A DNA stretch of 25,533 bases, from positions 1-25,533 of the forward strand of contig JAAAUF010000614.1 in assembly GCA_015499985.1 (NCBI GenBank), in the 5' to 3' direction. The stretch is from Haplosporangium gracile (lineage: Eukaryota; Mortierellomycota; Mortierellomycetes; Mortierellales; Mortierellaceae). Below the pieces are notes generated by a model. It had not been told where the DNA came from. It saw only the letters and a program-made list of their open reading frames with translations, and searched no databases. Made by a program: the position numbers and the translations under genes. Shown in pieces: positions 20,489 to 25,533 of this stretch (position 1 is its first letter; each line of letters starts with the position of its first letter).

Positions 20489-21310
20489 CCGACTCTTTTC
20501 CTATTCTAGTCGCTGTTGATACTCGCCAGGGTGTGATGTGGTGGTGTGAGGTGAGTGATGTGAAATGTGAGTGATGTGTGATGTGTGTGTGCGTCAGTGG
20601 TAGTAGAATGGGATTGAGAGAATGGTGATGAGTGGTAGTAAGGAGAAAGAGAAAAGTGGTGGCGGCGGGTGGAGATGGTGTCGACTGAGGTTGAGTGTTG
20701 GTAGTGTGTTTAGTGAAAACGAGGAAGAAAAGGAAGAGAAGGAAGTGGGGAATAAAGGAGTGGAAGATAAAGAGAGAAAGAAGACAATGAAGGAAGGAAA
20801 GAAAGAAAAGAAAGAAGGAAAGAAAGAAAGAAACAAGGAAAGAAAGAAAGAAAGAGAGAAAGAAAGAAAGAGAGAAAGAAAGGAGGAAAGAAAGGGAAAG
20901 TGTGGTTGTTCACCGAGGAAGATAGAGTGTGTTTTGCATGAGGAGAAAGACAATAAATAAAGGCGTGTGAAAGGGAATGAAGAGAAGAGAGACTTTTGTT
21001 TAGTTCTTTGTGATGCGAAAGAAAGAAAAAAGGAAACAAATAAAAAAAGCAGTTGATCTTGACTTGACTTATGAACTTGGCTTGTGGTCGTGTCCCTCTG
21101 CTCTCCCCAACGGATAGGTTTGTTTTGCAACAAGGATTATTCATTCAATCATGCCAAGGGTGACGAGAAAAATATAAACGAGATGGCTTCGGTGGGTAGT
21201 ACCCTGTGTCTGCTATCCCATGATATGCATACACCATACCGCTGATGATTGTTCCTAATATCCTGCTCGGAACTGCTATTCTTATCTCGCATCACCATCA
21301 TTCATATATT
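20489..21310. other. Upstream region of the phospholipase C gene; low complexity
   Basis: No gene recognised. The first 100 bases before the start (20525-20590) are GT-rich with repeated GTGATGTG-like units. A long purine tract follows at about 20705-20900. Reading on the minus strand this is a pyrimidine-rich leader or promoter. Open frames over it encode only Lys/Glu or Ser/Phe runs. Between about 21150 and 21310 nothing was recognised. Confidence 0.6.
20789..20900 (+). repeat. Imperfect (GAAA)n microsatellite / polypurine tract
   Basis: About 110 bases of GAAA and GGAA/GAGA units with almost no pyrimidines on the plus strand, 300-410 bases upstream of the phospholipase C start. It is likely length-variable between strains. 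Confidence 0.9.
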
Positions 21311-21319
21311 TATATAAAG
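21311..21319 (+). promoter_or_regulatory. Strong TATA-box-like element without an evident gene
   Basis: TATATAAAG, preceded by TATATT and followed by CCCCGGGAC. About 124 bases downstream is an ATG at 21435 in the context CCCAACATGG, with four GCAA units at about 21375-21391 in between. The frame from that ATG is only 13 codons (MACNKGMSPLFWN, stop 21474-21476). A donor-like GTATGT follows at 21480. It could start a short-exon gene, an upstream ORF or a noncoding transcript; no continuation was identified. Confidence 0.35.
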
Positions 21320-21476
21320 CCCCGGGACTTTTTAGTTTTATTTCAAGCAGCCAAATTAATACTTCCTTTCTTGCAAGCAAGCAAGCAAGCAACAAATACA
21401 CCTTCCTACTCATCAGCGTTTACTCATTCCCAACATGGCGTGCAACAAGGGCATGTCACCACTCTTTTGGAACTAG

Positions 21477-23889
21477 AAAAGTATGTGCGTGTGTTTTAAA
21501 CTCACAGCACAACATCATCATAGAAAAAATAACTTCTTTCAAAGAAAAGGGACGCCCATCTCCAAGTGAGGACATTTTCCCGAGACGAGAAACAAACACC
21601 AAGAACGAGAGGAAGTCTGACAACTGGACCATCCTCTGGGAGTAACAATAGATGTTCACACAAAGCAATTGGGTCATCATCATTGCATTCTTACGAGAGA
21701 CAGTGATTGTTTGCGCGAACAGTTGGGCAACTCTTCCCCTTCGGGCTGCTGAGGTCCAACGGCAAACGAGGGGAAGGGCAGGCTGTATATTTCTTTCATG
21801 GGCTATTTTTTTTTCTTTCTCTTTAGTTAATTAAACCCCAGTGCCCAGTGATACGACAACTAGGGAACCAAATTAACCCTCTTGCTTCATTTTTGAACGC
21901 ATTTCATTTCTGGACCCTCACGACCGTTTGACTGGTCGGGTACTCGAGCAAAGGGACGACGCGATACCCAAAAATGTTTTATTCGCAACTATTTGAATTG
22001 ACAGCCCTTTGCCTTTGTTCTCATCCAATTGCGCTCTATGTCTCCCCAGCCTCGCCTGTACCAGCCTGTACGGCGACCATTTTATTAGCTCTTCTTTTAC
22101 AGCAAATCTTTTGGAGCATTGACTGGACCTTGGGTAACACACCTGAGGGAACTCTATGTTTTTTATTTTACATTCCGTTGAGTCGAGAGAGCCTAAAGTT
22201 AGAAGGAATAAAGAAAGACACGTTTTTTTATCACCCTTTTTGCTCAATTGCTTGTTTCTTTGTTGCTTCCTTAGTGGCAGCAGTTGTTCGCTGCATGATA
22301 ATTACTAGGGATTATCCCATGTAAATCGGATCGAAACCTGCATTTTTTTCACCGTCCTATTCATCTAGAAGTGTGAGGATCAGGGATCAAAGAAAAAAGG
22401 ACAAAAGTTCTTCAACTTCAATCATGCAACAGCCTGCTGTTGGTGTAGTCGATTTGTTTGTTCGTTGCTTTTTCTTCGTTGTCTTCTTTGGTTCGGTGAA
22501 TGGATAACATTTCCCTTTTCGCATATATTTGGTCTGGCCCCCAACCTCCTTTTTTCTCTGTATCCCCTTCTCTTTAATTCACGCACCAATCTTCCATGTC
22601 AATTGCGCCTTTTTTTCCGAGCAGAACATCCCTTTCATTTTATTTTTTTTCTCATCGTTCATCTCTGACAGCAAATTCAAACCTAATGCATTGGGCCATT
22701 CAGCGTGTCCCGTACCACCCACATGGTGCCATCCTCGGTTCAAAAGGACAAAATGCGCCTCTACTTTCTCTGCGCTCAGCATTCACTGTGGAAGAGGAGG
22801 ACGCAAAGAGCTTGCACTGTGGGTAAGGACAAGCGAGGCTGCACCTTTGGGCGTCGATCAAATAAGAAAAGCTCGACAATGTGAGTAATTTTGAGAAATT
22901 GGACTTTTGGGACAAACACGACGAAACACGAACAGATGAAAGCAACACAACAGCAGCAGGGAGTGGCAGTGAGACGAAATCTGGACCATATGAGCATCCT
23001 TTTTTTAGATTCCTCATCGTCTTTCTCTCGCCGCCACTGTGTGCGCCGCCCATCCCTCTTATCTTTTTTTTTTTTTTTTTTTTTTCCCAATGCAATTTTC
23101 CATATGTTTCCCAATGCGATGTTTTTTTTATGTTTCCCAATGCAATTACTGAGCGGATAAATGTTCGGCGCGGCAGGATTGAGTTCAATGGTATACATTC
23201 TCTCATAGTTGACACGACCATGATCATTTGTTAAGGAGAAATGTTTTTCTAGTGAAAATGCGGACAAACTGTGTTTTTTATTCTTTCAGTATTGTGCCAG
23301 GGAACAACTAGGACTCTAGGAGCAACAGGCACGCGCTCAAGATCATAAATTGAATTGTCAACGGTGTATGCGTTGCATAAATTGATAGCGGCACTTCATC
23401 TTCTTCCATAGTCAAACCCATTGTCGCTTCGCGTTCTTGTCTCCTTGATATCAACTTTTTTGTGTCCATGAATACCGTAGGAATGCTTATAGAGAAGGAA
23501 ACGCGTCTAGTCGTTGACGGAGGCGTCAATTGAGGTCCAGTGTGCACAATCAACTTCATGACATAAGAGGGAATGCTGTGTCCTTATTCTGAGGTCGTGC
23601 TTCAAATTAACAAGCGGGCGTATGTATATGTTGACCGCAGTCGATACAGAAGGCGGTCAGTCGTGTTAAAAAAGAGCATTCGACTCAGGATGACCACTTG
23701 GTGGCGCGGTGATCGAAATGATCATGTGATATTTGGTGGCTTTTTTTAATTTTACCCTTTTCTACTTTCGAACAAAGCAACAAGCAGAAAAAAAGAAAAT
23801 AAAATAAAATAACAAGAACCATAGGACTTCTCTGGCTTCCCTTTCTCTCCTTTTTACAACAACAATCACCTTTACATCAACTTCACATC
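21477..23889. other. Long spacer before the La gene; no gene recognised
   Basis: About 2.4 kb without a recognisable protein or RNA gene. It contains several T runs (for example 22659-22675 interrupted, and a 22-base run at 23064-23085) and a C/T-rich stretch at 22440-22680. Slightly more complex sequence at 22690-22880 gives open frames but no family. A minus-strand frame at 23308-23559 is described under findings. The last 70 bases before the La start are C/T-rich, then ACAACAACAATCACC, and probably form its leader. Confidence 0.5.
23083..23146 (+). repeat. Three spaced copies of TTTCCCAATGCRAT
   Basis: Copies begin at about 23083, 23107 and 23134, at 24-27-base spacing, with TTTCCCAATGCAAT, TTTCCCAATGCGAT and TTTCCCAATGCAAT. 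Each contains a CCAAT core. They lie about 750 bases upstream of the La gene, directly after a 22-base T run. Confidence 0.75.
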
Positions 23890-25533
23890 ATGGCTGACAA
23901 GGAGAACACCACCGTCGAGGCTGCTGTTGTCATCGAGACCCCCGCTGTCGCTACTGCTGCTGCTGAGGCCCCCGCCGCTACTGAGGTCGCTGCCGTTTCT
24001 GACACCCCCGCCACCACTGCTGATGCACCTGTTGTCAACAAGGATGAGGAGAAGGCCAAGATTCTCAAGCAGGTCGAGTTCTACTTCAGCGACTCGAACT
24101 TGCCCGTCGACAAGTTTTTGAGCGAGTTGGTCAACAAGTCCAAGGACAGCTGTACGTATGCCAGTCGCAACTCCGTGCTCAAGCAACGCTAACACATACA
24201 CGCAACACACTACAACAGCAATATACAATCATATACGCCACCGCACGCACACACACACGCAGACATGCACAAAAGCAACAGTCAAACTGGACTACCACTG
24301 GATCGTGACTCGTCTTTTAATACAGGAAGTGATCATCATCAATTGGAGTTCCATCAACAACTCGTTTTTAACATATATCTATTTGTGTGCAATTTCATAG
24401 ACGTCTCGATCGCCAAAATTGCCTCGTTCAAGAGAATGCGCGACTTCAAGGACAACGCTTTGATTGTCGAGGCTCTCCGCGAATCCAAGTCTCTCTTGGA
24501 AGTCAGCGAAGATGGCTTGAAGGTCCGCCGCAAGGTTCCCATCGGCCCCATCGATGACTACCACAACCGCTCGATCTACGCCGTACGTATTGTTTTATGA
24601 TTTCGTTTCTCGTTGAAAAACGCGTACACTTTTGGTGTTAGCGTGTATTCTTGCCACGATACTAGACTGATTACTTTTATTATTTTCATTTGATAACCAA
24701 TGTTTTAGAAAGGATTTGGTGAGGAGACTCCCTCTCTTCAGTTGGAGTTGGAGCAATACTTTGGTGCCCTTGGTGATGTCAAGCAGGTCCGCATGAGACG
24801 CAAGAACGGCTCGAACGAGTTCAAGGGATCGGTCTTTGTCGAGTATGCCACTTTGGATGAGGCCAACAAGGTCGGCTCCAGCAAGTTGCAGTACAACGGA
24901 CAGGACTTGCTCGTCATGACCAAGTAAGTGTTGTCATGACTCATTGTACTACAGGATTCTGGATCTGTTGCTTTTATTGTCTCGTCAGTCACTTTGAGAG
25001 AAAAGCTTTGCTACTCTGGAACTTTGGTGTATATCATCAACTCAGTCGCGATACTTTTATTTAAAAAAGCCATTGTTACTAACCTAAATATGGTTTGCGT
25101 CCTCCTAAACGCGTTTCTTCGACCAATTAGGAACGAGTATTGCGAAATGAAGGCTAAGCAGTTGGGATTGGACCCTAACGAGATCAAGAAGAGCCAGATG
25201 AGCAAGGGATTCGGCAACGAGAAGAAGAGACCCAGAGAGGAGGACACTGCTGAGGACCTTAAGGGCAAGGTGATCCGTTTGAGCGGCATTACCACTGGCG
25301 AGGGCGCAGGATTGAAGGAGATTAAGGATGCCATAAAGGAGCACTTCCGCTATGGTTATGTCTTCTGGCCCAAGGAGACCAGCGTGATTGAGGTCCAGAT
25401 TAAGGATGCTGACAAGGATGCTGCTAAGGTTGTTGCAGATCTTCAGGCCAAGAACTTCGAGTTCAACGGCATCAAGCCCGAGATTACTGTTGTCTCGGAT
25501 GAGGACACCCAGAAGTTCTTTGACGAGAAGAAA
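23890..25533 (+). CDS. LHP1: La-type RNA-binding protein (partial, runs off window end)
   Basis: La proteins bind the 3' UUU-OH tails of new RNA polymerase III transcripts such as pre-tRNAs, protecting them and helping folding, mainly in the nucleus. Exons are 23890-24151, 24401-24582, 24709-24923 and 25131 to the window end, giving 354 residues with no stop. Residues 1-50 are Ala/Thr/Val/Glu-rich. The La motif (about 51-140) has ILKQVEFYFSDSNLPVDKFL and VSIAKIASFKRMRDF. RRM1 (about 145-225) has SIYAKGF as RNP2-like and FKGSVFVEY as RNP1-like. A basic stretch EKKRPREED (250-258) may be a nuclear signal. A second RRM-like domain, GKVIRLSGITTGEG to ITVVSDEDTQKFF (about 265-350), follows, as in animal La and unlike the short budding-yeast Lhp1. 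Introns are 249, 126 and 207 bp, GT-AG. The ATG was chosen as the first in the frame, with a C/A-rich leader. The C-terminus and stop are outside the window. Confidence 0.95.

Noticed and set aside
20594..21144. Long overlapping frames on both strands upstream of phospholipase C
   Set aside because: Produced by GAAA/TTTC repeats; only Lys/Glu or Ser/Phe/Leu runs.
22700..22800. Possible tRNA because of a GGTTCAAAAGG box near 22736
   Set aside because: The match to the B box is poor, no A box at the right distance and no cloverleaf or acceptor stem could be drawn.
1..25533. CRISPR array, bacterial operon or prophage
   Set aside because: No regularly spaced direct repeats of suitable length, and genes are intron-containing and eukaryotic.

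Overview
This looks like nuclear DNA from an early-diverging fungus. The protein-coding genes are split by many short GT-AG introns, mostly 85-250 bp. Housekeeping proteins are fungal in style, intergenic spacers are full of poly(A/T) runs and polypurine/polypyrimidine tracts, and several decayed transposon genes are present. Placement near Mortierella and relatives (Mortierellomycotina) is an inference from intron style, protein flavour and the kind of mobile-element relics; no marker in the window proves it.

Layout. (1) 1-1692, minus: the 5' part of beta-tubulin, with a very long second-strand-pyrimidine intron. (2) 1935-4842: a graveyard of mobile-element genes. A minus-strand fragment carries a TnpB/Fanzor-type zinc-ribbon plus RuvC-III end. 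A long plus-strand pseudogene begins with an XPG/FEN1-like nuclease domain and ends with another TnpB/Fanzor-like zinc-ribbon/RuvC-III end. (3) 4843-6307: spacer. (4) 6308-9330, plus: mitochondrial aspartate/glutamate carrier (EF-hand N-terminus plus three carrier repeats), 4 exons. (5) 9548-12959, plus: glutamine-dependent NAD+ synthetase, 12 exons, complete. (6) 13103-15656: second transposon graveyard, with a probable tyrosine-recombinase fragment, an unidentified fragment, and a nearly full-length but broken Tc1/mariner element on the minus strand. (7) 15736-20488, minus: phosphoinositide-specific phospholipase C, 7 exons, with long low-complexity N- and C-terminal extensions. (8) 20489-23889: spacer with a GAAA tract, an orphan TATA-type promoter and a triplicated CCAAT-containing motif. 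(9) 23890-25533, plus: La-type RNA-binding protein, cut by the window end.

The five host genes are independent eukaryotic genes, not an operon. The carrier (malate-aspartate shuttle, NADH redox) and the NAD+ synthetase sit head to tail only 217 bp apart and both concern NAD; functional linkage is speculative. The most interesting item is the decayed plus-strand gene at 2388-4842, which appears to join an XPG/FEN1-like nuclease to a Fanzor-like C-terminus. All exon boundaries were set by hand from reading frame, GT-AG signals and recalled family conservation; no search was run.
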